Below, piece after piece: positions 41,626 through 50,108 of a stretch of DNA of 64,000 bases; within the stretch, counting starts at the first letter, position 1, and every line of letters starts with the position of its first letter. The notes beneath the pieces are model-generated. The model had not been told where the DNA came from. It worked only from the letters and a program-made list of their open reading frames with translations, and did not search any database. This stretch comes from Janthinobacterium sp051380875 (GTDB taxonomy: Bacteria > Pseudomonadota > Gammaproteobacteria > Burkholderiales > Burkholderiaceae_D), in the NCBI RefSeq assembly GCF_051380875.1, contig NZ_JBNYXW010000013.1, positions 1 through 64,000 of the forward strand, written 5' to 3'. The translations under genes were made by a program, and so were the position numbers.

Positions 41626-42448
41626 GTACAGCGACCAGGCCTTTCGCCTCGGCCGAGGGCTGCGTGCGTAGCGCCTGCAGCACGGGATCGCTGTCCAGGT
41701 AGGCTTGCAGCGGCGCGCTGACGGTGACGCTTGCCTGCGGCAGGGGCGAAGCCACGGGCGCCAGCGCCTTGGCCAGCAGCAATGTGTCGCGCAAGCCTTC
41801 GGGCGGCAGCATGATGGTCGAGCCGGGCAGGGCGACAATTGCGTCGGCCACGGGTTGCGGCACGCCAAGTTGCTGCATCAGCGCGCGGCCGATGACTTCC
41901 AGTGCGGGCGCCATCTGCGTTTCCAGCTGGGCGTACAGGCCCGGCGTCTTGTCTGCCTGGGCCAGCAGGTAGAAACCGGCCACCTCATGCACGATGCCCG
42001 CGAACAGGGCCGTGTCGGCATCCGTGTGCGTCACGGCGCCGGCGATGGCATGCGCCAGCGCCGCTACGTGCACGGTGTGCGCCCACAGCTGGGTGGCGCG
42101 GGCGCGCAAGGCGGCGTCCGTGATGCCCGCGTTCAGCTGGCGGATGACGGCTGCCGTCGCCAGGGAATACAGGTTGCGATGGCCGAGGCGCTCGACGGCC
42201 GCGCGCACGCTGGTGATGGCGGGTGCCATGCCGGGCGCGAACAGGGCCGAGTTGGCCAGGGCCACGGCGCGCGCCGACAGCGTCGGTTCGCACAGCAGCA
42301 GGCGGCTGATCTCGGCCGAGTGGCAATCGGGATTGGCCAGTTCTTTTTGCAGGAGTAAGGCTGTATTGACGCTGGTGGGAAAGGTCAGTGACTCCGTGTC
42401 GGCGCTGGCCAGGAGTTGCGCCAGGCTGCTGAGGGTGTTGACGTGCAT
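41615..42448 (-). CDS. HDOD-domain signalling protein
   Basis: A 277-residue single-domain HDOD protein (residues about 15-215: FPTSVNTALLLQKELANPD, LLCEPTLSARAVALANSA, VRAAVERLGHRNLYSLA, HTDADTALFAGIVHEVAG). It resembles HD phosphohydrolases but lacks the HD catalytic pair in full, as is usual for HDOD; such proteins act in signalling, biofilm or stress regulation. ATG 42448 (MHVNTLSSLAQLL) fits the domain; the longer frame upstream is unsupported. The stop lies in a tandem repeat. Confidence 0.83.
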   Translation of the reverse strand: MHVNTLSSLAQLLASADTESLTFPTSVNTALLLQKELANPDCHSAEISRLLLCEPTLSARAVALANSALFAPGMAPAITSVRAAVERLGHRNLYSLATAAVIRQLNAGITDAALRARATQLWAHTVHVAALAHAIAGAVTHTDADTALFAGIVHEVAGFYLLAQADKTPGLYAQLETQMAPALEVIGRALMQQLGVPQPVADAIVALPGSTIMLPPEGLRDTLLLAKALAPVASPLPQASVTVSAPLQAYLDSDPVLQALRTQPSAEAKGLVAVLLS

Positions 42449-42632
42449 GGATAGGGCCGCGAAATAGCAATGTCCAATAATATCAGTCAATTGGCGCTGG
42501 CAGGGCGTTCGGCTGCCTTTGCCCGGTCTTTGTCCATGCATGCCATTCATCAGCGTATGCGGCGTACACCCCTGACGCCGGAAGGTTTCTGGAGGTAGCA
42601 TGATCCGTATCAAATCAACGAGGAAAGAGCAC

Positions 42633-43649
42633 ATGCCATCGACCATGCAATACCGTTACCTGGGCCGCAGCGCCCTGCAAGTGTCGCCCATCTGCCTGGG
42701 CGCCATGATGTTTGGCGGCGAGGCCGACGCGGCCACGGCGCAGCGCATCATCGCCAGCGCGCAGGCGCAAGGCATCAACTTCATCGACACGGCCGATGTC
42801 TACCACGCCGGCCGCTCGGAGGAAATCGTTGGCCAGGCTGTGGCGGGGCAGCGCGACGACTGGGTGCTGGCGAGCAAGTTCGGCTTTCCCACGGGGGCGG
42901 GGCCGAACCAGCAGGGCCAGTCGCGCAAATGGATCATGCAGTCGCTCGAAGGCAGTTTGAAGCGCCTGGGCACCGATTACCTCGACATCCTGTATTTCCA
43001 CCGGGCATTGAGCGGCGTGACTTTGGAGGAGGGTTTGCGCGCCATCGATGACCTGATTCGCCAGGGCAAGCTGCGTTACTACGGCGTATCGAATTTCCAC
43101 GGCTGGCGCATCGCCGACATCGTGCGCATGGCCGACCAGCTGGGCATGCCGCGCCCCATCGTCAGCGAACCGCTGTACAACATCGCCGACCGCACGGCGG
43201 AAGTGGAACAGCTGCCGGCCGCCTTTCACCTGGGCCTGGGCAGCGTGTCCTACAGTCCGCTGGCGCGCGGCGTGCTCAGTGGCAAATATGCGCTCGATGC
43301 GCCGCCGCCGGCCGACAGCCGCGCAGGGCGGGGCGACAAGCGCATCGCGCAGACGGAATGGCGGCCCGAATCCTTGCGCATCGCGCAAGCCATTGCCGCT
43401 CATGCGGCCGCGCGCGGCACCACCTCGATTGCCTTCGCCCTGGCCTGGGTGCTGAAAAACCAGTACATCAGCGCCACCATCGCCGGTCCGCGCACCGAGG
43501 CGCAGTGGGACAGTTACATGCAAGCCCTGCACCTGGAACTGGGAGCAGACGATGAAGCCTTCGTCGATAGCCTGGTGGCGCCGGGGCACGTCTCCACGCA
43601 TGGCTACACGGACCCTGGCTATCCGGTGCAGGGGCGCAAGACGGCGTAG
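42633..43649 (+). CDS. Aldo/keto reductase
   Basis: A 338-residue NADPH-dependent reductase of the AKR superfamily (YajO/AKR11-12-like): N-terminal YRYLGRSALQVSPICLGAMMFGG, Asp52 and catalytic Tyr57 in DTADVYHAG, the Lys in SKFGFP, the LDILYFHRAL strand with the active-site His, and SPLARGVLSGKY. GAGGAAAG precedes ATG 42633. It is a single gene pointing towards the LysR gene; the substrate is not evident. Confidence 0.9.
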   Translation: MPSTMQYRYLGRSALQVSPICLGAMMFGGEADAATAQRIIASAQAQGINFIDTADVYHAGRSEEIVGQAVAGQRDDWVLASKFGFPTGAGPNQQGQSRKWIMQSLEGSLKRLGTDYLDILYFHRALSGVTLEEGLRAIDDLIRQGKLRYYGVSNFHGWRIADIVRMADQLGMPRPIVSEPLYNIADRTAEVEQLPAAFHLGLGSVSYSPLARGVLSGKYALDAPPPADSRAGRGDKRIAQTEWRPESLRIAQAIAAHAAARGTTSIAFALAWVLKNQYISATIAGPRTEAQWDSYMQALHLELGADDEAFVDSLVAPGHVSTHGYTDPGYPVQGRKTA

Positions 43650-43673
43650 GCAGGCCGGCGCATTGCGCGCCGC

Positions 43674-44567
43674 TCAGCGCGACTCGCCGCTGGCCAGGAT
43701 GTCGAGGAAAGCCGCCACCAGGCGGCTTTTTTCATCGGCCCGCGTGACGGCCACCACCGTCGTGCTGGCGGCGATGTCGTCCACTGGCAGGAACACCACG
43801 TCGGTGCGGTTGTTTTCCGCGATCGAGCGCGCCACCAGGGTGGCGCCCAAGCCGGCCGCTACCAGCGACAGCGCCGTGTAGATCTCCACCGCCGAATACG
43901 CCACGGCCGGCTCCGCGCCCGCCGCCTTGAGCGCGGCCACGATCTGCAAGCCGAACGGGCTGATCGGGTCTTTCGGGTACAGGATGAAAGGGATGCTGGC
44001 CAGGTCGGCGGCGCGCAGCGAGGCCTGGTCCGCCAGCGGGTGGTGCAGCGGCAAGGCCGCTACCAGCGGGTCGTCGATGGTGACGGCGTGGCGCAGGTCG
44101 GGTGGCGCCTCGAACGGGCCGATGAAGCGCGACAGGCCGATATCGATACGGCCTTGCCGCAGCTGCGCCGGCTGGTATTCGGACAATGCCTCGACCAGGT
44201 CCAGCTGCACTTGCGGGTAGACGGCGCGAAATTGCCGGATGGCCCGTGGCAGGACGGAAAACGTGGCCGAGCGGGTAAACGCAATGCCCAGCCAGCCATG
44301 GCTGCCCGTGGCCAGTCCCTTGGCCTCGTCGTCCAGGCGCGCCGCCTGCAGCAGCAATTCCTTGGCGCGCGGATAAAAGAAACGCCCCAGCGGCGTCGCT
44401 TCCATGGGACGGCGCGAGCGGTCGAACAGTTCGCCGCCCAGATGCGCTTCCAGTTGCCCCAGCTGCATGCTGATGGCCGTGGGCGCCACGTGCAGGCGCT
44501 CGGCCGCATGGGCCGCGCTGCCCGCTTCCACCACTTCGCAAAAGTACCGTAGCTGTCTTAAGTTCAT
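43674..44567 (-). CDS. LysR-family regulator of the adjacent RraA operon
   Basis: A 297-residue normal-length LysR protein: HTH at residues 1-60 (MNLRQLRYFCEVVEAGSAAH, APTAISMQLGQLEA) and a substrate-binding domain (90-290). ATG 44567 gives the classic MNLRQL start; an earlier start adds seven residues. It diverges from the two RraA genes across 95 bp, the usual arrangement for a LysR activator and its target. The effector is presumably the acid imported by the MFS protein at 46048. Confidence 0.9.
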   Translation of the reverse strand: MNLRQLRYFCEVVEAGSAAHAAERLHVAPTAISMQLGQLEAHLGGELFDRSRRPMEATPLGRFFYPRAKELLLQAARLDDEAKGLATGSHGWLGIAFTRSATFSVLPRAIRQFRAVYPQVQLDLVEALSEYQPAQLRQGRIDIGLSRFIGPFEAPPDLRHAVTIDDPLVAALPLHHPLADQASLRAADLASIPFILYPKDPISPFGLQIVAALKAAGAEPAVAYSAVEIYTALSLVAAGLGATLVARSIAENNRTDVVFLPVDDIAASTTVVAVTRADEKSRLVAAFLDILASGESR

Positions 44568-44662
44568 TTTTATTGATCCAAGAGTCAATAATCGATGTTT
44601 GATATTGAAATCACTTTATATGAAACTGACCTCCACGACAACAAGATGGATGGAGACGGTTC

Positions 44663-45328
44663 ATGGAAGACACACTATTTGCCCAGGCACGGCGCCTGGG
44701 CAGCGCCGAAGTATCGGATGCGCTCGATTATTTTGGCTTGCCCGGCAGCGCGCCCGGCATCGCCCCCGTGGCCGGCCCGCAGCGCCTGTTCGGCCCCGCG
44801 TTTACCGTGCGCTTCGCCCCCGTCGATACCGGCGTGCCCGGCACGGTGGGCGATTACCTGGATGACATTGTGCCCGGCGCCGTCGCCGTGCTCGACAATG
44901 CTGGCCGCGCCGATTGCACCGTCTGGGGCGGCATCATGAGCCAGCTGGCGGCGCATCGCGGCGTGGCCGGCACGGTCATCCATGGCGCGTGCCGCGATAC
45001 GGCCGAAGCCGGTCTGGCCGGCTATGCGCTGTTCGCACTGGGGCGTTTCATGCGCACTGGCAAGGACCGGGTGCAGGTCGATGCCGTTGGCGGCGCCGTC
45101 AGCATGGCTGGCGTGCGCGTCGCGCCCGGCGATATCGTCGTGGCCGACCAGGATGGCGTGGTCTTCGTGCCAGCTGCCAGGGCGCGCGAGGTCTTCGAGC
45201 GTGCACTGGCCATGCAGGCCGTCGAGCGGCGCATCCTTGCCGCCGCGCTCGATGGCATGGCCCTGTCCGAAGCGCGGCGCCAGTTCGGCTACCACACCCT
45301 GCAGCGCAAGCCCGCACAGGCTGCCTGA
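44663..45328 (+). CDS. RraA-fold protein 1 (aldolase/decarboxylase-like)
   Basis: A 221-residue member of the RraA/HMG-aldolase family: VSDALDYFG near the N-terminus, GDYLDDIVPGAVAVLDNAG, the substrate/metal motif VIHGACRDTAEA with Arg-Asp retained, and ADQDGVVFVP. Family enzymes cleave 4-carboxy-4-hydroxy-2-oxoacids or decarboxylate oxaloacetate; others bind RNase E. Conserved catalytic residues and the operon with a transporter favour a catabolic lyase. GGAG precedes the ATG. A paralogue follows after 35 bp. Confidence 0.85.
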   Translation: MEDTLFAQARRLGSAEVSDALDYFGLPGSAPGIAPVAGPQRLFGPAFTVRFAPVDTGVPGTVGDYLDDIVPGAVAVLDNAGRADCTVWGGIMSQLAAHRGVAGTVIHGACRDTAEAGLAGYALFALGRFMRTGKDRVQVDAVGGAVSMAGVRVAPGDIVVADQDGVVFVPAARAREVFERALAMQAVERRILAAALDGMALSEARRQFGYHTLQRKPAQAA

Positions 45329-45363
45329 GCACTATTTCCTCTCTCTTTACCAGAAAGCACACC

Positions 45364-46011
45364 ATGGACCAGATTGTATCCACCGAGACCCTGCACGCCC
45401 TGCGCCAGCTGGGCGCAGCCACCGTCTACGAAGCGCAAGGCGCCAAAGGCGCACTCGACAGCGGCATCAAGCCGATTTCTCCCGGCATGCGCCTCGCCGG
45501 CCCCGCTTTTACCGTCGATACGCGCCCGGCCGACAACCTGATGCTGCACTACGCCATGCTCAAGGCCAGGCCCGGCGACGTGCTGGTGGTCGACGCCAAG
45601 GGTTTCCTGGAAGCGGGCGTGTGGGGCGACGTCTTCACCGAGCAGGCGCAGCGGATCGGCCTGGCCGGCCTGGTGATCCACGGCGCCGTGCGCGATGCGG
45701 CCGCCATGACCGAGGCTGGCTTTCCCGTGTTCAGCCGCGGCCTGTCGATCAAGGGCACGGGCAAGCACCAGCCGGGCCGCATCAACGTGAGCATCAGCAT
45801 CGGCGACGTCAGCATCGATCCGGGCGACATCATCGTGGGTGACCAGGATGGCGTGGTGGTGGTGCGCCGCCACGAGGTGGATGAAGTGCTGGCGAAAAGC
45901 CGGCAGCGCGAAGAAAAGGAAGCGCATTTCCGCCAGCAGATCCGAAACGGCGCCACGACCGTCGATCTGCTGGGACTGGAAGAGACGCTGCGCCGCCTGC
46001 AGCTGGGCTGA
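45364..46011 (+). CDS. RraA-fold protein 2 (aldolase/decarboxylase-like)
   Basis: A 215-residue paralogue of the previous gene and of galC: LGAATVYEAQGAKGALDSGI, RPADNLMLHYAMLKARPGDVLVVD, GLVIHGAVRDAAAM with Arg-Asp retained, and VGDQDGVVVVRR. It is closer in pattern to galC than is RraA-fold protein 1. The two neighbours may form a hetero-oligomer or act on successive steps. The transporter gene follows after 36 bp. Confidence 0.85.
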   Translation: MDQIVSTETLHALRQLGAATVYEAQGAKGALDSGIKPISPGMRLAGPAFTVDTRPADNLMLHYAMLKARPGDVLVVDAKGFLEAGVWGDVFTEQAQRIGLAGLVIHGAVRDAAAMTEAGFPVFSRGLSIKGTGKHQPGRINVSISIGDVSIDPGDIIVGDQDGVVVVRRHEVDEVLAKSRQREEKEAHFRQQIRNGATTVDLLGLEETLRRLQLG

Positions 46012-46047
46012 TACCGCAACACTATTATAAAAACCAGGAGACACCCC

Positions 46048-47415
46048 ATGTATACCACCACCATTGCCGCACCCGGAGTGGGCACCTCGGCCGCGGCGGC
46101 ACGCCGCCCCACGCGCTACCGCTGGGTCGTCGCGGCGCTGTTTTTCATCGTGTATACGATCGCCGCCGCTGACCGCGCCAACCTGGGCGTGGTCCTGCCC
46201 TTCCTGCGCAAGGAATTCGAGATGAGCAATACCGATGCGGGCGGCCTGGTCAGCCTCTTTCTCGTCGCCTATGCCCTGGCGCAACTGCCGTCCGCCTGGC
46301 TGTTGTCGAAGTTTGGCGTGCGCAAGGTGTTTACCATTTCCATGATCCTGACCTCGATCGCCACCGGCGTGACGGGACTGGTGGGCTCCTTGCTGTCCTT
46401 GAAACTGTGCCGTATCGGCCTGGGGCTGGCCGAAGGACCGTTGCCGATCGGCGTGACCACTACCATCAATCACTGGTTTCCCTCGCGCGAGAAGGGCACG
46501 GCATCGGGCCTGTTCCTGTCCGCCGTCAAATTCGGTCCCGTCATTACGCCCATACTGGGGGCCGCCATCATCGCTACCTGGGGCTGGCGCGAAGTGTTCA
46601 TCTGGTTTTCCGTGCCTGGCGTGGTCTTGGCCATCGTCTGGTATTTTCTGGTCACCAACAAGCCGGACGAGAGCCGCTTCGTCAATGCAGAAGAGTTAGC
46701 TTGCATCGAGGAAAAGGCGGCGGACGGCAGCAGCAGCAGCGCCCTGGCGGCCACGTCGCGGCCCATGCCCTGGCTCGACAGGCTGATCCGCGTGCGCACG
46801 CTGCCCACCGTGACCAGCAGCGCCGGCGTGTTCAAGTCGTGGAATATCATCGGCTGCGCGCTTGGCTATTGCTGCCAGCTGGGCATCTCCAGCGTGCTGC
46901 TGGCCTGGATACCCACGTATCTGCTGACGGTCAAGCAGTTTTCCATCATGAACATGGGCATGGTTGCTGCTGCGCCGTGGGTGGGCGCCGTCTTCGGCAA
47001 CCTCCTTGGCGGCTTGCTGGCCGACCGCGTGCTCGACAAGCGCAGGAAGCCCGGCATGCTGGTTTCGGCCCTGTCGACGGCTGTCATGATGTATTTGCTA
47101 ATCCATGCGCCGGCCGATCCGCTGCAATATGGCGCGCTGCTATTTCTGACCGGAGTACTGCTGAGCATAGGTTTTTCTGCCTACATGGTGTATCCCATGC
47201 AGTTTGTGTCAAAAGAAAAATTCCCCTTGGCCAATGCCGTCGTCAACATGGGTGGCCAACTGGGCGGCGCGGCCACGCCGTGGATCGTTGGCATGCTGCT
47301 CGACCACTACGGCTGGGACTATGTTTTCGCCTTCATGGCCGCCATTTCCTGCCTGACGTTCCTGGTGGTGCTGACGATCGCCGAACCGTTGAACCTGCGC
47401 CAGCGCGCCGCCTGA
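46048..47415 (+). CDS. MFS anion/acid transporter (ACS family)
   Basis: A 455-residue permease with twelve predicted helices and ACS-family features: DRANLGVVLPFLRKEFEMS in TM1, the TM4 helix RIGLGLAEGPLPIGVTTTINHWFP and SREKGTASGLF. This family carries hexuronates, galactonate, tartrate and phthalate-like acids. AGGAGA precedes the ATG. As third gene of the RraA operon it probably imports the organic acid on which the two lyases act. Confidence 0.88.
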   Translation: MYTTTIAAPGVGTSAAAARRPTRYRWVVAALFFIVYTIAAADRANLGVVLPFLRKEFEMSNTDAGGLVSLFLVAYALAQLPSAWLLSKFGVRKVFTISMILTSIATGVTGLVGSLLSLKLCRIGLGLAEGPLPIGVTTTINHWFPSREKGTASGLFLSAVKFGPVITPILGAAIIATWGWREVFIWFSVPGVVLAIVWYFLVTNKPDESRFVNAEELACIEEKAADGSSSSALAATSRPMPWLDRLIRVRTLPTVTSSAGVFKSWNIIGCALGYCCQLGISSVLLAWIPTYLLTVKQFSIMNMGMVAAAPWVGAVFGNLLGGLLADRVLDKRRKPGMLVSALSTAVMMYLLIHAPADPLQYGALLFLTGVLLSIGFSAYMVYPMQFVSKEKFPLANAVVNMGGQLGGAATPWIVGMLLDHYGWDYVFAFMAAISCLTFLVVLTIAEPLNLRQRAA

Positions 47416-47444
47416 GGCGCACGGCTATGCAACCATTCGCCGCG

Positions 47445-48542
47445 TCAAGGCAGCAACAGCGCATGCTGGCTGGCCGTATGAAAGTCGCGCCAGACCCGGT
47501 TGATGGTGCTGTCTTCGCGCGCCGCGTACAGGCCGCAGTAGGGATACAGCCCATCGACGGCAGCGCGCGAGGCGGCCACCAGGGCCAGCGAACTGGCCTG
47601 CACGGCTTGCATTTCCTGTGCGTCCAGAGAGGCACCGCCGGCGACGCGTGCCCAGCTATCGTCCAGTACCGCGTAGAAATGCGCGCGGGCGGCGGCAAAC
47701 GCCTCCTGCTTGCTGTGCAGAAAGGCGGCCACTTCGGGCACCTCCAGCATGGGCAAGCCGGCGCGGGCGTGTCGGCGGTGGCGCATGCACTCTTCTGCCA
47801 GTTGCATGAAGTGGCTGGCCATGCCGGCCACGTTGGCGGCCAATGTCACGTACGCCAGTGAATAGAATGGATAGCGGTACAACGGGCCATCGGCCGTGGC
47901 GGCTGCGGGGCTGATCGCAAAGCCGTGCTCTTTTGCCAGCCATTGAGCGTCGATGCGGTAGCTGTGCGAGGCGCTGGCGCGCATGCCCAGGCTGTTCCAG
48001 GACGGCACCAGCTGCACCAAGGCGGCCGGCACGAGGAAGGCGCGGATGCGCGGCTTGCCCAGTTCGTCGAGCAGGCTCTGGCCGTTGGCGCGCAGCTGGG
48101 CGTTCAGGGTGAAGTGGGTGGCCATCGGCGCGCCGCTGGCGTAGTCCCAGCTGCCCGTGATGCGGTAGCCGTCGCCTTCTGCCTCCGCGTAGCCGGTGGC
48201 CGCGCCGCTGCCGCCCAGGCAGGCGTGCGGCGTGCCGATGATGCTGCGCGCCAGTTCCGGCGATAAAAAGCCCGCGAACCAGCCCGCGCCCGCGCACAGG
48301 GTCAGCACCCAACCCATGCTGCCGTCGATGCCGGCCACTGCTTCTTCCAGGCGCACCACCTGCGGCAAGGGCAGCTCGGCGCCGCCCGCGCTGCGCGGCG
48401 CCAGCATGGTCAGCCAGCCGCGCCGGTGCAGCAGCGCTTGCTGGGCCGGATGCAGGAAGCGGGCAGCATCGGCCGCTGGCGCGTGGCGCGCGATGCGCTG
48501 CGCGTCGCGCGCGGCAAGGGTGTCAACGGCAGTGTGCAGCAT
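47445..48542 (-). CDS. Acyl-CoA dehydrogenase-family flavoprotein
   Basis: A 365-residue protein of the acyl-CoA dehydrogenase fold. GWLTMLAPRSAGGAELPLPQVVRLEEAVAGIDGS is the N-terminal helical domain, GYRITGSWDYASGAPMATHFTLNA the FAD-binding beta domain, and the C-terminal helices resemble the HpaH/HsaA-type group D flavin monooxygenases more than fatty-acid enzymes. ATG 48542 is chosen since the open frame before it covers a regulator remnant. It is convergent with the MFS gene. Substrate unknown. Confidence 0.78.
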   Translation of the reverse strand: MLHTAVDTLAARDAQRIARHAPAADAARFLHPAQQALLHRRGWLTMLAPRSAGGAELPLPQVVRLEEAVAGIDGSMGWVLTLCAGAGWFAGFLSPELARSIIGTPHACLGGSGAATGYAEAEGDGYRITGSWDYASGAPMATHFTLNAQLRANGQSLLDELGKPRIRAFLVPAALVQLVPSWNSLGMRASASHSYRIDAQWLAKEHGFAISPAAATADGPLYRYPFYSLAYVTLAANVAGMASHFMQLAEECMRHRRHARAGLPMLEVPEVAAFLHSKQEAFAAARAHFYAVLDDSWARVAGGASLDAQEMQAVQASSLALVAASRAAVDGLYPYCGLYAAREDSTINRVWRDFHTASQHALLLP

Positions 48543-48652
48543 GGGAAAAATCCGGCAAGGGCGAAGGCGGACATTTTCGCACACAGCGGCGCGCTCTGGG
48601 TACCCGGCGCGTTCGCGTATCGCTGGAGCATTGTTGGCGCCGACGAGTTCGG

Positions 48653-48736
48653 CTATGCGCTGCGGCGCCGGTACTCGTCCGGCGTCTTGCCTGTTACCTT
48701 GCGAAACATGGTGGTGAAGGCCGACGAACTGGCACA
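48653..48736 (-). pseudogene. AraC-family regulator, C-terminal fragment
   Basis: Twenty-seven codons reading ASSSAFTTMFRKVTGKTPDE and then YRRRSA-stop match the last helix-turn-helix of AraC-type regulators (family pattern SAFxxxFRRxxGxTPxxYRR). Nothing of the rest is present upstream, where the thioesterase gene begins on the other strand. It probably marks a deletion that removed a regulator once linked to the acyl-CoA-dehydrogenase-like gene. Confidence 0.6.
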
Positions 48737-48794
48737 AGCAGGGTAAAGTGGCGTCTCAGCAGTTTTCCCCTGTCCACTGAGAAAGTATTCCACC

Positions 48795-49241
48795 ATGAGC
48801 CGTCTTCCCGATCCGCAATTTGCCGACAGAGTCCGTGCCAGTTTTGATTTGCAGAATGCCATGACGCTCATCAAAGCCAGCCTGCCCGTGGTGGCGCACG
48901 GCAGCACGGAAATCCACGTGCCGCACTGGAGCGGCATCGAGCAGCAGCACGGCTTCGTGCATGGCGGCGTGGTGGGCATGATTGCGGACTCGGCCGCCGG
49001 TTATGCGGCCATGAGCATGGTGCCTCAGGGCGCGTCCGTGCTGACGGTGGAATACAAGATGAATTTGCTGGCGCCCGCCGATGGCGAGAAGCTGATCGCG
49101 CGCGGCAAGGTAGTGCGCCCGGGCCGTACGCTGATCGTTACGCAGGCCGAAGTGGTCGCCGTGCGCGATGGCAAGGAAATCCTGTGCGCGCTGATGCAGC
49201 AAACCATCATGGTAATGCACGGCAAGTCGGAAAAAACTTGA
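48795..49241 (+). CDS. PaaI-family hotdog thioesterase
   Basis: A 148-residue hotdog-fold protein: HWSGIEQQHGFVHGGVVGMIADSAAGYAAMS is the PaaI/YigI-type active-site region (HGG with the following Asp), and LTVEYKMNLLAPADGEKLIARGKVVRPGRTL the second half. It would hydrolyse an acyl-CoA thioester in the cytosol. It is a single gene, convergent with the glutathione transferase gene. Confidence 0.88.
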   Translation: MSRLPDPQFADRVRASFDLQNAMTLIKASLPVVAHGSTEIHVPHWSGIEQQHGFVHGGVVGMIADSAAGYAAMSMVPQGASVLTVEYKMNLLAPADGEKLIARGKVVRPGRTLIVTQAEVVAVRDGKEILCALMQQTIMVMHGKSEKT

Positions 49242-49263
49242 TCCGTGCAGCGTAGCACAGCTT

Positions 49264-49878
49264 TTAAGGGGCTTTTGCCAGCCCTTCCGCTGCCAGCGCC
49301 GCCTTGACGCTGTCGCGCTGGGCCACTCTTCCCAGGAACGCCTGCACATTTGCCAGGGCGGACAGGTCCAGGCCCACGCGCGGCGCCCAGCCCGTCACGG
49401 CGAACAGATAGGCGTCGGCCACCGTGAATGGCTCACCCGTCAGGTAGGCACAGCCTTCCAGGCGGCTATTTACCCATGCATATTTCTTGCCCAGTTGCTG
49501 CACATGCAAGGCCTTGGTCGCCGCGTCGAAGCGGGGATCGAACAGGGGGCTGAACGATTTGTGCAGCTCCGAGGTGATGTAATTCTGCCATTCCAGCACC
49601 TTGTAGCGGGCAAGGTTGCCCACCGGCGGCAGCAAATCGTGCCTGCCGGCCAGTTCGGCGATGTACTGGGCGATGACGGGGCCTTCGCTCAACGTAGCCC
49701 CATCGCCCAGCGCCAGCAGCGGCACCTGGCCTTTTGGGTTGAGTTCGTAGTAATTGCTGCCATCCTGCGTCTGGTGCTGGCCCAGGTCGACCTTCACCAG
49801 GGTGAACGGCGCGCCCGTTTCGCGCAGGATGATGTGCGGTGCCAGCGAGCATGCGCCCGGCGAGTAGAAGAGTTTCAT
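49264..49878 (-). CDS. gstA: Glutathione S-transferase (beta class)
   Basis: A 204-residue GST: thioredoxin-like domain (residues 1-80; MKLFYSPGACSLAPHIILRE with beta-class Cys10 and the GQVPLL cis-Pro loop, then TLSEGPVIAQYIAE with the Glu-Ser pair that binds glutathione) and an all-helical domain with YLTGEPFTVADAYLF. AAGGA precedes ATG 49878; the frame is open 75 bp further upstream. It detoxifies electrophiles in the cytosol. Confidence 0.92.
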   Translation of the reverse strand: MKLFYSPGACSLAPHIILRETGAPFTLVKVDLGQHQTQDGSNYYELNPKGQVPLLALGDGATLSEGPVIAQYIAELAGRHDLLPPVGNLARYKVLEWQNYITSELHKSFSPLFDPRFDAATKALHVQQLGKKYAWVNSRLEGCAYLTGEPFTVADAYLFAVTGWAPRVGLDLSALANVQAFLGRVAQRDSVKAALAAEGLAKAP

Positions 49879-50108
49879 GGCAATCCTTGAAACGTGTGGG
49901 AAAGATGCCACTATAGTACCGAACAACGCGGCGGTAAACGGGCGTTCGTGCAACGCCTCGGCCGTCGCCAGCTGGCTGGTGTTTGGCGCCCAGCGGATGT
50001 GGCGCGCCGTGGAACTGCCCGTGCGTTGATGTCCGGGAAACAGTTGCTGCCTCGGCTATAATCGCCGCACGTTGGCAAGTGTTGCGCAACGTCATCACGG
50101 GGCCGCAC

